DNA of 64,000 nucleotides from Galbula dea (taxonomy: Eukaryota; Chordata; Aves; Piciformes; Galbulidae), in contig VWZX01001940.1 of assembly GCA_013399015.1 (NCBI GenBank), forward strand, positions 226,965 through 290,964, written 5' to 3'. Made by a program: the position numbers and the translations under genes. Every line of letters starts with the position of its first letter. The stretch's first letter is position 1. A model generated the notes under the pieces. That model saw only the letters and a list, made by a program, of their open reading frames with translations. It did not search any database and was not told where the DNA came from. This document shows positions 37,863 to 49,417 of this stretch, one piece after another.

Positions 37863-37888
37863 GAGTGACTAAGTAGAGTGACTAAGTT
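37863..37888. repeat. 13-bp tandem duplication
   Basis: GAGTGACTAAGTA is followed directly by GAGTGACTAAGTT. Confidence 0.75.
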
Positions 37889-38974
37889 CCTTATCTTTAC
37901 TAAGCAAAAGCAACGAAGAGTATGTGACAAATAAGCTCAATGTATGTACTTAAAACACAGATAGCTATAGATGAAAATTGCACTTTAATCTGAATTTCTT
38001 TCTTAAGACAAGATTTTCTTAAAATCACTGAAAATTTAAAGCTAAGAGTAAGTTTTGTCTGTGTACATACTTCAGTATGACTGTTAAAAACAAGACCATG
38101 AGGGTCAAGTGTAATATGCAGTCACAAATATGATTATTTTAATTATATTATGAATGGTTAAATGTATCTTTGTTTTGCTAAAGTTTTGACAAGTATGTAA
38201 GCAAGGTAAGCAGTCAAGCGGTGTATGTGGTAATAGGTGAAATCTGGCAAAATAAGCACTGTTTTAAAATTTAGAAATCATTGTCATTAATTCTCCAGTA
38301 GGAGTTTCTTTAGAAGTACTGTAAAAGACAACACTTACACAGCTGAGAAGAGTAACCATTAGCAAAGCTAATCTGCAGTCCCTAAATCACCATGTTGTTT
38401 GTAGTTAAAGGAGACAACAATTAATAATTAATAATTTAGGATATGGTAGGTTTCTTTAAAATGAATACTGAAGTTCTCTGCACTGGACATGAAAATTAAT
38501 GAATAAGACAGAAGAGGAAGGAATGTGGTTTCAGTGGGTCAGGTGGAACGAGGTTTGCTTAAAAGCCTGAGGCAACCAAGTACCATTAATAAAAATAGTT
38601 TTAGTCATTATTAAAAACAGTTGTTGAGAAGCAGTCTCATGCCCACCAGAGTGTTACCCTTGAAAACCTCCTGAAGAACAACTTTTCTTTGAATGACGTA
38701 GGAGTCTTGCAGTTCTAGAACAATCTGTGTCTTGCTCAGAATCTAACTAAAGTCAGAAACAGAAAACTCCCTATTAGTGGGAAAAAACCCCAAAAGAAAA
38801 CAAAGAAACCAACCAACATCAACCAATTAGTTAACTTAAATCTTAACAGTATGGAAAAAATACGAATGGATATTACCATTAATTCATTTACACAGTCCAG
38901 ATTTTCTAATTAGTACAAAAGAAACCTCATTATATGCAAAAAGACTGCTTATGAAAGATAAACCTTCTTCTCAC

Positions 38975-39470
38975 ATACCAGATTCAGAGACAATTACCAG
39001 GGGCAAACATATCCCAAAGATAACACCAAGACAGGGCTGAGGTCAAGAAAGGAAGTCAGCCAGCCAGCAGCTTAGAGTCCCTGTTTGGATAAATAAGTGG
39101 CTCAGCCATGTAGGGCTGTGACATAGCTTCAGTGTAGCTGAGGTGGGGCCTGAAGTTAGTTTCAGCTGAAAGCAGTTTCCACAGACATGTAGTTAGTCAA
39201 AACCTCCCTGCTGAGGCCTTTACTAGATGTCCCTTAAATTACACCATTACATCATCTCTAATGTGGCACTGAGCCCCAGAAGCCAAATCAACCATAGGAG
39301 GAGATGTGGTCAGGACCATTCTCGTTGTTCTCAGAGACCCCCAGCCAATTCTTTCAGCGTGGGTCCAGGGAGTGTTATGATGAGCTGTGGCATTCTCTCA
39401 GCCCACCAGGAGTGGGATGTTAATTAAGGGATCTTCTTCCTTCTCTCTGCCAGGAAAAACATATTCTTGA
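38975..39470. other. Unassigned block with higher G+C
   Basis: This stretch is noticeably richer in C and G than the flanks, with motifs such as CAGCCAGCCAGCAGC and GAGACCCCCAGCC. A 66-codon plus-strand frame at 39227-39427 shows no domain. It may be an old LTR, another repeat or a conserved element. I cannot tell which. Confidence 0.4.
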
Positions 39471-39544
39471 AAGTGATAGTTTTCCTCCTCACTCTAGGAT
39501 CTACTTGGGACTGTTTTTTTAATGTTTTCTAACAGACTTTATAA

Positions 39545-39565
39545 AACAACAACAACAACAACAAA
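39545..39565 (+). repeat. (CAA)n microsatellite
   Basis: Six to seven tandem ACA/CAA units. Confidence 0.9.
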
Positions 39566-39933
39566 CACCAGTGTAATACACCAGTAAAAATAAGAAAGAA
39601 CTGTGACTTGTTTAGACATACTTTAAAAGTTCTTTCTTTATGATAACACCAATGATTTAACATTTTGCTTTTATTTATTTATAGATATAAAACAACTCTG
39701 TGTGCAGGGCAAGTGGAGGAAGAATCTGAAATAAAATATAAAACCAATAATAATCTTTCCCACAAACTTGGTCCTTCTAGTAGAGCTCCTAAATTGTACC
39801 TTTCAATTAAGAATTTGACTGAAAGTGAAAATTTTATAGTCTTTTCTTGTATCATTCTGTCTTTATGGGCTGCCTGAAGTTGCCTTTAGATGGAAAATTC
39901 CAGATACAAGATACATGAGAATCTGTGCAATGT

Positions 39934-39938
39934 GTCCT
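39934..39938. repeat. Probable target-site duplication, left (GTCCT)
   Basis: This pentamer precedes the LTR start TGTTGAGGG. The pentamer after the LTR (40690-40694) is GTTCT, a 4-of-5 match, consistent with an aged 5-bp duplication. Confidence 0.55.
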
Positions 39939-40689
39939 TGTTGAGGGTCAGGGCTGGGCCTTCCACCAACATGATGACAGATGCTCCCTATTACCACTTC
40001 TTCACCATCCCCCACTCTCACCCTCCCCCCCAACTCCAGAAGGGAAAGGAATAAGACAGATAGAGAGAGACTTGTGGATTGGGAAAGAAAACTAAAATTA
40101 CTTTAATTACAATAATTGTGATAAAATGGAATATATACAAATATGTACAAAACCAATACTGAACCCAAACCTTCCCTGATGGTAGCCATGTCACTGTCAC
40201 CACTCGTACTGTGGCAGAAAGCCTCAGCAGCAGATAGGAACCAGGCTCAGGGGCTGGATCCTGGTACTGGATACAGGAATTTATTGATCAGGATAAACAG
40301 CAGAACAGACAGAGTTCTCCTCAGATGCTGACCATTGAGGAAGAGCAGAAGAAGAAGGAACTGACCCTCAGTTTTATATCAAATATGATGTATATAGAAT
40401 GGAATACTTGGTTGGTCAGTTTAGGGTCACCTGTCCTGTGCACTTCTCTCTGTAGGTGCAGCTTTTACCCTGTACCTCCCAGGGAGAGACACAAGATTTA
40501 ACAGTGACCTTGATTTGCATACCAATCTCTGGTAGTAAATCTAAACACTAGGTCTTGTCACTGCCAGATGCAGACAGTGTCTATGAAAACATGCTGTTAG
40601 TTTCTAAAAGTGCAGTTACTTAGAGGAGCTTTAGCTAAAAAGTAAAATCATTGAACAGAATTAGTTCTGTTCTAACCCAAACCAGGACA
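39939..40689 (-). mobile_element. Solo LTR, avian ERVL-like, copy A
   Basis: This 751-bp unit is shared with 48658-49417. The edges read TG...CA. On the minus strand it begins TGTCCTGGTTTGGGTTAGAA. Shared internal landmarks include GACTTGTGGATTGGG, CCAATACTGAACCCAAACC, GGATCCTGGTACTGGAT and TTGCATACCAATCTCTGG. A TATA-like TATAAAA (minus) lies at 40378-40372, but the expected AATAAA has changed to AATTAA. No primer-binding site or internal retroviral sequence adjoins it, so it is a solo LTR. It differs from copy B at about 17 percent of bases over the final 180 aligned bases, counted by eye. The ERVL label is from its TGTCCTGG-type end and 5-bp duplication and is tentative. Confidence 0.85.
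40372..40378 (-). promoter_or_regulatory. TATA-like box of LTR A
   Basis: Minus-strand TATAAAA at the same relative place as the TATATAAA in the sister LTR. It is inferred to be the old U3 promoter, and activity today is doubtful. Confidence 0.45.
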
Positions 40690-40694
40690 GTTCT
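40690..40694. repeat. Probable target-site duplication, right (GTTCT)
   Basis: Follows the CA-type end of LTR A and matches GTCCT on the other side at 4 of 5 bases. Confidence 0.55.
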
Positions 40695-40848
40695 CAAGAA
40701 ATACAGCCTTTCCCAAGAAATTCACAGGCAACTGCTCCCCTCATTTCCCCAAAATATTTTTTTTGGCTGGGAGCGCATGGAAGTGGTGACATAAGAGAGA
40801 CTGAGAGTAGCAGAGTGAGCTCACAGTGAACAAACAGAGAAACAATAT

Positions 40849-40922
40849 CACACACAAACAAACAACAAAACAGACACACACACAAAAATCAAAACAAAAA
40901 AAAAAACCACAAAACCAAAAAC
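40849..40922 (+). repeat. A/C-rich low-complexity tract
   Basis: CACACACAAACAAACAAC, then CACACACACAAAAATC, an A-run and ACCACAAAACC units. Confidence 0.85.
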
Positions 40923-43207
40923 ATTAAGACAACCAAGAACTAAGTTCTTATGTTAAGGTACATGAGATAAGAGAGGTGAGGTAACATGACTCTAAGACAT
41001 CAGAATAGTGAGCAGAGTGAAGAATTAGTGTTAGTGGGTACATAAAAAAGGAAAGAGAAAGACTTTGATGAAAACCAGGAAGACATTGATACAATTTGGG
41101 CAAAAAGAGTTAAGTAATGAGAAAAAGAAGTCAGTCTACTGGAAACAAGAGTGGACAAGAGTAGAATTAGCAGACAAAGAGAAGGGGAATTATCAGAATG
41201 GACAGAAACAAGCAACGTAGAGAGTGGGTGGTGATCCTGCAGAGCTGCACTGTTGAAAATTATCATTTAATCCAAACTGATTACTTAAATTCAATTTAGA
41301 AAACCATGTGTGATCCAGGTGTTACATTAAAGATCAGAAGACACAGGACAAATCAAAACTAAGATCTTCAGAAGTGCTACTTTTGTATAACCACGGAATG
41401 TTACAGAAACTGGATTTTTTTATCTTTTTTTTTGTGTGTGAGGAAATGACAATGTAAGGAAATTAAGGAAAATATGAATATCATAACATCCATAGATATT
41501 TCATTACAATGTGATGGCTCTTGAGATGCATAACTTTTCTGTTGTGCCTCATTGTGTATCACATTAAGGAAGTGACGGCTGGAAATCATTTTATAATGGA
41601 TAGGTAGCAATGGTCAATAAATTCCTTGCATGCTTGATTGTGTGTATGTATCTGTGACATCATTCATGTATAATTTTACTGGCAAATGATGGCAAACTCC
41701 AGAGTTTGATAATTTATTGTTGGATTTTTTTTTCCTTTTTTCCAAAAAAGTGCAAATTTCAAAAACCACTTTTAGTTGAACATTTGAGGTAAGATAGCAG
41801 GAAAACAACTATGAAACAGCCTAAATTCAGGACTAGACCCCTCGTAGTGCCCGTTATTACAGTGTAATATTTTTAGTTTACACATGTACCTTGCAAGTAC
41901 CTTTCTTAATGGTACTGCCTATATTATTTTAGATACAATATGTGACTCTTTTGTACAGCACCTTGAAATTCAGTTATTGCCTGATAGTTTGAATTATATT
42001 GATTCATGACTCAAGGAAAATGTGTTTAAACAAATAACACTAAAGTAATTTGACTTGAAGATACCACATAGGAAAATGCCCAAGAATTCCATGTTCATGA
42101 ATGATAAAATATTTCCTGACAATTTACATCACATAACTGGCAATTTGTTTATCCAAAAAGTGGGATGCATGTATCATTTCAAGAAATAGGAATCTAGCTG
42201 TGCTACATTCACTTTTGAATTCTAGATTTGTCAAGTCCTTTTTACTGTGATGCTAGTCTGTCAATCATATTTCTGTTTATTTCTGCAGTATGGTTTAAAC
42301 CTGACTGGTAAACATGCCTATGTTAGAAATATTCTGTTTTCAGGTAAGAAGACTGTATACTTCTAGAATTCCTATTTTGACTTCGTAAGGCACACTATTT
42401 TCCTGCTATTGTACTTTCCTGTTGCTGTAGTATTATTTGCTAGTATGTGTTGGGGATTTTTTCCTACATCCACAGCTATGTTATCACGATTTCACTTATC
42501 ATCCTTGATCCCAAGAGATATGACACTTTAGAACAGTTAATGATCTGTTTCATAATTATCTGGAACTGAATACTGTGTATGTTGGCATATTGCAATAAAT
42601 TTACATACCCAGATGCTAGAAGGACCATATGTTTGGATTTTCTACGTAAAGGTGTATCCTGGAGGAATTTCTTACATTTGCTCATTTATCTCAGTGTTGT
42701 GATTTTATAGGTAGATGAGATACAGTGCATTTAGCCTCGTTTCAGTGTATGCTCATTTCAGTATTTAGTATGGTCTCCACAACTTCATCGCTTTCCCTCT
42801 CTTGAGTTTGCAACAAGGATGACTCCTTGAGTGTTGAAAGAGATGTAGCACAGCTTTAATATGTGTACAGGTATAATACATGAGTTTTAGGGGAGGCTGG
42901 GAGCTGAGGACATTTAATCGACTGTGAGTTCACAGGAATGAATTGCATAATAATCAAGCCAGAAACAAAGGTTTAAGTTGCATTGCAAACTTGATGCTTA
43001 AAAACACATAAAAAATGGAAGACTGCAATTGGTGGTTTGGGAATAGTTTGGACCTTCTGTAACAGGTGAAGTTAGGGAAATTGAACAGGAGTGCAAATTT
43101 TCTGACATAGCAGAATTTGGTTGTCACAAAGTTTTCTCTGCTTAAGTACTTCTAATAAGGTACTTATGAGGACACACAAAGTATGTCCCTTTCTAGCTCT
43201 ACTCTGT

Positions 43208-43288
43208 GTCTCTGGTTTTTTGTTGGTGGTGGTTTTGTTATGTTTTGGTTTTGTTGTTGTTTTTGGTTTGGTTTGGTTTTTTGTTTTA
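43208..43288 (+). repeat. G/T-rich low-complexity tract
   Basis: Interrupted GTTTT, GTT and GGTTT units, including three tandem GGTTT copies. A short frame with a hydrophobic run across it is an artefact of the composition. Confidence 0.85.
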
Positions 43289-43534
43289 TCTCAGAAGTAT
43301 ACTAGTGCTGGTAAATATACTACCTGCAATCACTGCAAACCAAGGACAAAATTGTAAGGTTTTTTTATTTTGATATGGTTTGTCAAAAAGTATAGACCCT
43401 CACAATCTGCTTTAATAAAAGAATATAGTTATGTATCATAATTCCAACTCTAAGTAACTCCAAAATCTTATAAAAATATTCTCAGGTATGTTTTTTTTCT
43501 TCAAGTATATTCAGAAATAAAATCAGGATTGGTA

Positions 43535-43616
43535 AAAAATCTATGGTGGAGTAGCCCTGGCTAACAGCCAAACCACTCCAAGCTCACTTCTCCTCTGACC
43601 TACTGGGGTGAAAGGA
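43535..43616 (-). mobile_element. Possible LTR scrap
   Basis: CCCTGGCTAACAGCCAAACC, then CACTTCTCCTC and CTACTGGGGTG resemble the C-rich 3' part of some avian ERV LTRs in minus orientation. The match is from memory and short. It abuts the CR1 to its right. Confidence 0.3.
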
Positions 43617-43830
43617 GGGTAATTAGGAAAAATTTCTTCACAAAAAGAGTGGTGAGGTATTGGAATAAGCTGCCCAGGGAAGTGTTGGAGTCACCATCCC
43701 TGGAGGTTTTCAGAAAGCAGGTAGATGTGGCACTTAGGGGAATGGTTTAGGTATAACAGTAGTGTAGGGCTTTCAGTTGGACTTGATGATCTTGAAGGTC
43801 CTTTCCAGCCATAATGATTCTATGATTTTA
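43617..43830 (+). mobile_element. CR1 LINE, 3' fragment
   Basis: Starts within the ORF2 C-terminus (TTAGGAAAAATTTCTTCAC, then AGAGTGGTGAGGTATTGGAA and TGCCCAGGGAAGTG). It continues into the 3' UTR (GTTGGACTTGATGATC, GGTCCTTTCCAGCC), and ends with an ATGATTCTATGATT tail. No clear target-site duplication was found. Confidence 0.95.
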
Positions 43831-45624
43831 CTTACAAGGTTTTGCAAACCTATGAATATACAAACCTATTAAACCTCATATTGTAAAAACTATGTGATTT
43901 TTCTCATTTTCTGCCTATGACAGTTTAATCTGGCTCTATATGAAAAGAGACTATCTGTTCCAAATATGTCCCTTATGTTTTTTGAGAAAAACAAATCAGA
44001 ATTTGCGACAGAAGTCAAAGATCAATTAGAACTTATATTTGTGATTATAAAGACACTGATTCAGTATACAATTATTGTGCTGTATTTTTTACAAGGCATA
44101 TAAGAATGCTGTAGTATAATTATTAGAATACTTTTTCTATACTTACGAGATATTTTATTCCTCCCATTTGTATAACCGTTTTTATTCAACACCCTTAATC
44201 TTCATATCTTGGAGTGTAGCCAAGAAGAAAGTGTTAAAAAAAAAAGGCATTATTGCTGTGTTAGTGTGTTTGTTTTCTAGAAAACAGGGCTTGAAATAAG
44301 TTAGCCTGCAATATTATCAAGGATGCCTAAAGTCTGAAAAGATTTGTTAGCAGTAGAAGTCAAAACTGTGTAAAGCAAGATATAAAACAATTCAGTGGCT
44401 TAAAAAAAAAAGCCAAAATCAAACAAAAATCTTTACTTAGCATCAGATTATTGCATTTTAAAACATTAGGACTGTCTGACTATCAGCATTAGCAAGTGTT
44501 CATTGTTTTCAAGACAAAGATATTACTAGCAAATTGTAGGCTAGAAATGAGAAAATTAAAAGCTATAATTTTGAATAAAAATAGATGATGATAAGGCATG
44601 AAGAAACATACTGTTTAGATCTTCAACAGTTTTTCTTCTGATAGATTTTTAATTGGATTTGCATTTTTATTGGAAAGCAGCAAAATTAAGTGAGCACTAG
44701 ACATATGACTTCACATTTGGCCATATTGGAACATAAACTTCTAATTAGAACTTTGTTTCACCCGTACTACTGAACTGTCTTTTTTGTTATTAGCTATTGT
44801 TCTAATGTTTCCTGAAAATTTCAAAAGGTAATTTAACACTTAAAATTTTGTCTACAGTGACAAAGGAAAACAAAATAGGGGAAAGATTTTTCCATGTGTG
44901 GAAAAGGCTAAATACTCTCAAATACTGGTGAGTGTGGCATAAAGTGGATCTTGATTCTTATCTGTAAACAATACAGACAAAGTATTGATATGTCACTAAT
45001 GCTCCATGTAAAATTTCAGCCTCAGAGATCTCATTTTTTCCTCATGAAAATCCATAAAAATGATTTCTTTGAATAACACTGACAATTTCTACTGTCATAT
45101 TCAGGAACAAAGCTATTATTTTCTAATAATTTCTAGTAATAAAATTTGGTAATTTACAAACTGGCTTTGTGTGTCACAAGAGTTAGTATGTTCTATACTT
45201 ATAGGTCTGACAACTCAATTACCATGGACTGTCACAGAATGGACAGGAAACGATGATGTTCTGTGCCAAATATGAAGCTACCAATGTTATTGAATAAAAT
45301 TTAGATTTTATATACCCTGAAAAATGTTTCCAGTGTACCTCTTTGAAGCTGGTAAAACAGTTAAAGTGAGTAAAGTTTCATTAGTTATATTCTGAAGTAA
45401 AAATAATTTTTTGAGAAGAAATACAGCTAATTTATATAGCATATTTAATCTATATTAAAATCATAAAACTGTGGCACTGTAAATGTTAATAAAATAAAGG
45501 TTGTTTAAATCTTGGTTTTCAGTAAAGCACAACCCTATGTTATCAATTCTGAAGGGTCATCAGAATGATGTATTTTTCACTGTTATGTTAATATGTTGCA
45601 TTATGCAAAGAAACACAATGTTTC

Positions 45625-45683
45625 TTTTTTTTTTTTTTTTTAATGGGGTGTAACAGCAAGTCATCCCCAAAAAAAAAAAAAAA
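45625..45683. repeat. Poly-T / poly-A inverted repeat
   Basis: A 17-base T-run (45625-45641) and a 15-base A-run (45669-45683) bracket a TGGGG ... CCCCA pair (45644-45648 and 45665-45669). Together they can form a hairpin with a 2x2 internal mismatch and a loop of about 16 bases. Confidence 0.7.
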
Positions 45684-47744
45684 GACGCAGGAAGTCAAAA
45701 ATTTAGAAAGTTCATGATTCACTGAAAGCAGTGACTAAAAATATTCCCATATCCTTTTATAATGTGAAAACAGCTGAAAGACTTTAACATAAAAAAAAAA
45801 ATGTTATTTCCTTTCTCATCCTATAGAAATCTTCTGCACTGGACTAGGAAACTCAATATTTTGTTCTGTGTTCTGTATTCATACTTCAAAGATTTTTTTT
45901 TTTCATTAACTTTGTCTGCTTTCTATTTCAGGGTTTCATGATGATTAAAAAACCTTCTGTGAATATATGTAAACCCTAGTAGGTTTTACCTGTTTTTGTA
46001 ATCAGTCACTGAAGAATATATTGATGACCGGAATGTGAATGACTTAAAGCATCTCTAATTACAAGAATTTTTCATTGATGAAGTTAATAAGGGAGAGTAC
46101 ATTTCAGAGAAACATTTTGTGTGAGAATTCATTTCTTGTTCAATAATTTAAATGTCAATAAATTTCTGCAATGTATTCTGTGATGTGACCAGTGTGTTTT
46201 AAAATCTAGCTAAAAAGAGAATAGAAAAATAATCCCTTCAGGATTATTTAACATACTATTATAGTACCACTATAATTGTTTTATGCCCTGAGAAGTATGC
46301 TCATTAAAAATCAGCTTAGTGTAGATAGTCATGCAATCATATATTTTCATATGATTTATTTTATACTGAAATGGGAGGCGTGTTCATTCATAGCACTGAC
46401 ATTCCAGTGACATTTAAACATTTAACTGCCTCTTTTGCCCTTGAAAATTTCCGTTTAATTTCATTGTATTTTTGTTATCATTAAACTTTTATCTAAAGTT
46501 CATCCTCCAAAGAAAAAAGAATCTTAGATAACAAAGAGGAACACACTGATTTAAAGTTATATAACATGCAGTCAATAACTGCAAAATCTACTGGCCGTGG
46601 CTCATTTTGTCTTCCTGAAAAAGTATTTCAATATGAAATTATAAAATACAAGATTCACAACAGGAAATTTCTGTGACTCAGGCAATGAATGTAATACATC
46701 ATCTATATCATATAGTCATCATACAGTTGCACTTCTGCAGGTTGTGAAGTCACAAAAAAGGTAATATATATTTTACAATACCTTATTTTTTATTCTCTCT
46801 TTCCAGTCATCAAAATTAACATGAGTTATTTTTCCTATACTTTCTCTATTCATATTTATGTCTATTGAAGCAATTTAATGAAAGCTTTGTCTCAGCACAT
46901 TTTAAAGTATTAATGACGTACAATTTTTAATAAATAATATTACTAGTTTGGCAAGTGAGGTATAAAATCATAGATCTTTTGATTCAATTGTATGATTTGA
47001 TTAGCAAAATCTTACAGTATCTGGTTTCTGGGTTTCAGAGCTATTTTGAAGTTCCAAGTGTCCTCTGTGGGTTTTTTTAAGATTTGCTCTCTTGTTAGAA
47101 AATAATATGACAAACATATTCATTAGGGCAACTGAACTGGAAAAACTATAATCTGAAAAGTCATTCAAGGTAAATTATTTAAAAGTTTCAATGAATAATT
47201 GGATACAACATTACAATAGCAGACATGAAATTCTATTTCACAATTTCTTCTTTTTCACTCTAGATATAGCATTTGCCACACTTTTTGGTTTCATGAAACA
47301 GAACAACTTCATTGTAAAAAAGTATAGTATAAATGTAGTGTTCATGTTTATTGAGACTAACCTCATATTTAATGAATTCTTTCTTTTCCTATTTCCAAGT
47401 GTTTTAATTATTTAACAATATATGGCTATTTAATAACATTTCTATTCTTAAAGCAACAGGAGATTATGATAAAAAATTTAATTGGCCAAACATTATGACT
47501 TGCTGAACGTTTGTGTGTTTAAAGTTTTATACTACATGGCTAGACAAATGGCATGTTAACATGGAGGGAAGATTAAAGCCAAAGTAAAAACTAAACAATA
47601 ATCAAACAAAACCTGCCTGCAAACAACTCACACTTTATAAGCTTAGAGTTTTAAAGTTTTGATTGATTGTTTGTTTGCTTGTCTTAACTAAAATTAAAAA
47701 AAAAGAGGTCATGCTTTGTGATGCAAGACCCAGACGTCCTTAAC

Positions 47745-47779
47745 CTTAATTAATTGGATTAATCTTAATTAATTGGATG
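47745..47779. repeat. 19-bp tandem duplication
   Basis: CTTAATTAATTGGATTAAT is followed directly by a second copy that diverges in its last bases. Confidence 0.85.
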
Positions 47780-48351
47780 AACTCAACCTTCCCCATATTT
47801 TTTTTCCCAAGCTATGCTGAGCAAAACTCTGATGTAAAGGATCTGTATGTGCTTTCATTCCTCTTCACAATGAATTCACCTTCCACGAAACTGAAACCTA
47901 TGTACAGCCATAGAAACTTTAAATATTCAGAGCTAACTCTTACATTTTTGTTTGCTTACTATTGGAGAAGGAAATACATTTTGTGTTGCATACAATCATT
48001 AAATGACTAGTCTCATATTAGTAGCAGATTATATCAATCGTTGTAAACTGCAATAAAAGGTAAAGCAGTGGCAAGAGCAGTTAATAACTGAGGCAGTTTT
48101 CTTAGAGAACACAATGTAGTCAGACTAGCCCAGGTAATTAAGTTGTAGCAAAGCTGATTAAGAGAAAAGATACAGAGTGGATTTTACAGTATATGACTAA
48201 TGCTGTTCTATAAAATCAAAAAGTTATTTCTGCTTACCTTGTATTTGAAATCTGCATTCATACATTTGGCTAACTTTTAATGGAATAACAATTTTTATCT
48301 TTCTTATTGAAAAATAAACTTCAGGTATAAACACTAAAAGCTTTAGAACTT

Positions 48352-48436
48352 CATGTGTGTTTGTTTTGCTTTGGGTTTTTTTGCTGTTGAGGTTTTGGTT
48401 GGTTGTTTATTTTTTGTTTGGTTGATATTTTTTTCT
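48352..48436 (+). repeat. G/T-rich low-complexity tract
   Basis: TGTGTGTTTG, then repeated GTTTT, GGTTGG and TTTG units. Similar in composition to the tract at 43208. Confidence 0.75.
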
Positions 48437-48652
48437 TCCCAAGGACATTGCTGAACAACTATAATCAAAAAGACACACAACACAGAAAGTATTAGATAGA
48501 ATAATGTTTTTGGCTCTCTGAATCTTTAAAAAATCCTGAACGGGAGGACCGTTCAGCTGTTAAGATGCATTGACACTTCTTTTAGAAGGACAATGTTCTG
48601 AAGTTGTATAGATTAAGATTCAGGGGGGCAGAAAAGGGCACATGGATATTTC

Positions 48653-48657
48653 ATTAT
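48653..48657. repeat. Probable target-site duplication, left (ATTAT)
   Basis: Precedes the LTR start TGTCGAGCG. The pentamer after the LTR (49418-49422) is GTTAT, a 4-of-5 match. Confidence 0.55.
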
Positions 48658-48797
48658 TGTCGAGCGTCAAGGCTGGGCTGACCACCAACTCAATGAGAGA
48701 TGCTCCCTGTTACGCCCTCTCCCTCCTTCCCACAGGAAGGGAAAGGGGATAAGAGAGACAGAAAGACTTGTGGATTGGAGAACAAAACTAAAACTAC

Positions 48798-48803
48798 TTT
48801 ATT
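48798..48803 (-). terminator. Polyadenylation signal AATAAA in LTR B
   Basis: Plus-strand TTTATT, which is AATAAA in LTR orientation, placed about 300 bases after the TATA box. The sister LTR has AATTAA at this position. Confidence 0.55.
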
Positions 48804-49098
48804 AATAATAATAACGATAAACAAAGTATATACAAATATATGCAAACATGTACAAAACCCAATACTGAACCCAAACCCCCCTTGATGATAACTACATTGC
48901 CACGGATACTGCAGCAGAAGGCCTCAACAGCAGATGAGTCAGGCTCAGGGGCTTGATCCTGGTACTGGATGCAAGAACTTCTGGATCAGGATTGAGGGCA
49001 GAACAGATAGAGTTCTCCCCTGATGCTGACCACAGAAACACAGGAGAAGAAAGAACCAAGAGAGAACAACAATCTAGCAAGGGGGAACTGACCTCCAC

Positions 49099-49106
49099 TT
49101 TATATA
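49099..49106 (-). promoter_or_regulatory. TATA box of LTR B
   Basis: TATATAAA on the minus strand. It marks the likely U3 promoter by position. Present-day activity is unknown. Confidence 0.55.
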
Positions 49107-49417
49107 TCGAATATGGCATATATGGAATGGAATACCTAGTTGGTCAGTTTGGGGTCACCTATCCTGTCCGTTCCTCCCTGAAGGTGAAGCCTTTACCCTG
49201 CACCCCCCAACGTGAGGCACAAGATTTAGCAGTGACCTTGCTTTGCATACCAATCTCTGGTAGTAAATATAAATATTTAGTCTTATCACTGTCAGAAGCA
49301 GGCAGTGTCTGCAAAAACATGTTGTTAATCTCAGAAAGTACAGTTTCTCAGAGGAGCTTCAATTAAAAAGTAAAATCACTGAACAGTATTAGTCCTGTTC
49401 TAATCCAAACCAGAACA

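Larger units (their letters stand above)
33097..39938. other. Long AT-rich noncoding stretch
   Basis: No gene is recognised. A possible CR1 scrap lies at 34917-34946 and a CAA microsatellite at 39545-39565. The block at about 38975-39470 has visibly higher G+C than its surroundings and is not assigned. A possible CR1 5'-region scrap near 37796-37870 (GGGATCCACCTGAC) is too weak to call. Confidence 0.5.
40695..43534. other. Noncoding stretch, purine- and CA-rich at its left
   Basis: About 40800-41230 is strongly purine-biased on the plus strand and contains an AC-rich tract (40849-40922). The remainder is ordinary AT-rich sequence. There is a GT-rich tract at 43208-43288. No gene is recognised. 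Confidence 0.5.
43831..48657. other. AT-rich noncoding stretch
   Basis: No gene or interspersed repeat is recognised. It contains a poly-T/poly-A hairpin candidate (45625-45683), a 19-bp tandem duplication (47745-47779) and a GT-rich tract (48352-48436). Confidence 0.55.
48658..49417 (-). mobile_element. Solo LTR, avian ERVL-like, copy B
   Basis: This 760-bp unit is homologous to 39939-40689 over its whole length, with TG...CA edges. It retains more regulatory signals: a minus-strand TATATAAA at 49106-49099 and an AATAAA at 48803-48798, about 300 bases apart in the expected order for U3-R-U5. The sequence to its left shows no primer-binding site, and no retroviral gene lies between it and copy A. 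A 137-codon frame through it (48953-49366, plus) is antisense and not a protein gene. Confidence 0.87.

Noticed and set aside
37796..37870. CR1 5'-region fragment
   Set aside because: Only a short motif (GGGATCCACCTGACTAAAAAGG) resembles CR1, and the flanks do not extend the match.
43121..43357. Transmembrane peptide with a Val/Phe/Leu run
   Set aside because: The hydrophobic stretch comes from a G/T low-complexity tract and has no homology that I recognise.
48953..49366. 137-codon plus-strand frame as a gene
   Set aside because: It lies entirely inside LTR B, antisense to it, has no domain, and is broken in the homologous LTR A.
39939..49417. A single full-length provirus bounded by two LTRs
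   Set aside because: The spacing (about 8 kb) would suit a provirus, but the interior is unique AT-rich DNA plus a plus-strand CR1, with no gag, pol or env text. There is no primer-binding site next to LTR B or polypurine tract next to LTR A. Each LTR has its own near-matching pentamer pair, while the outer pentamers (GTCCT and GTTAT) match poorly.
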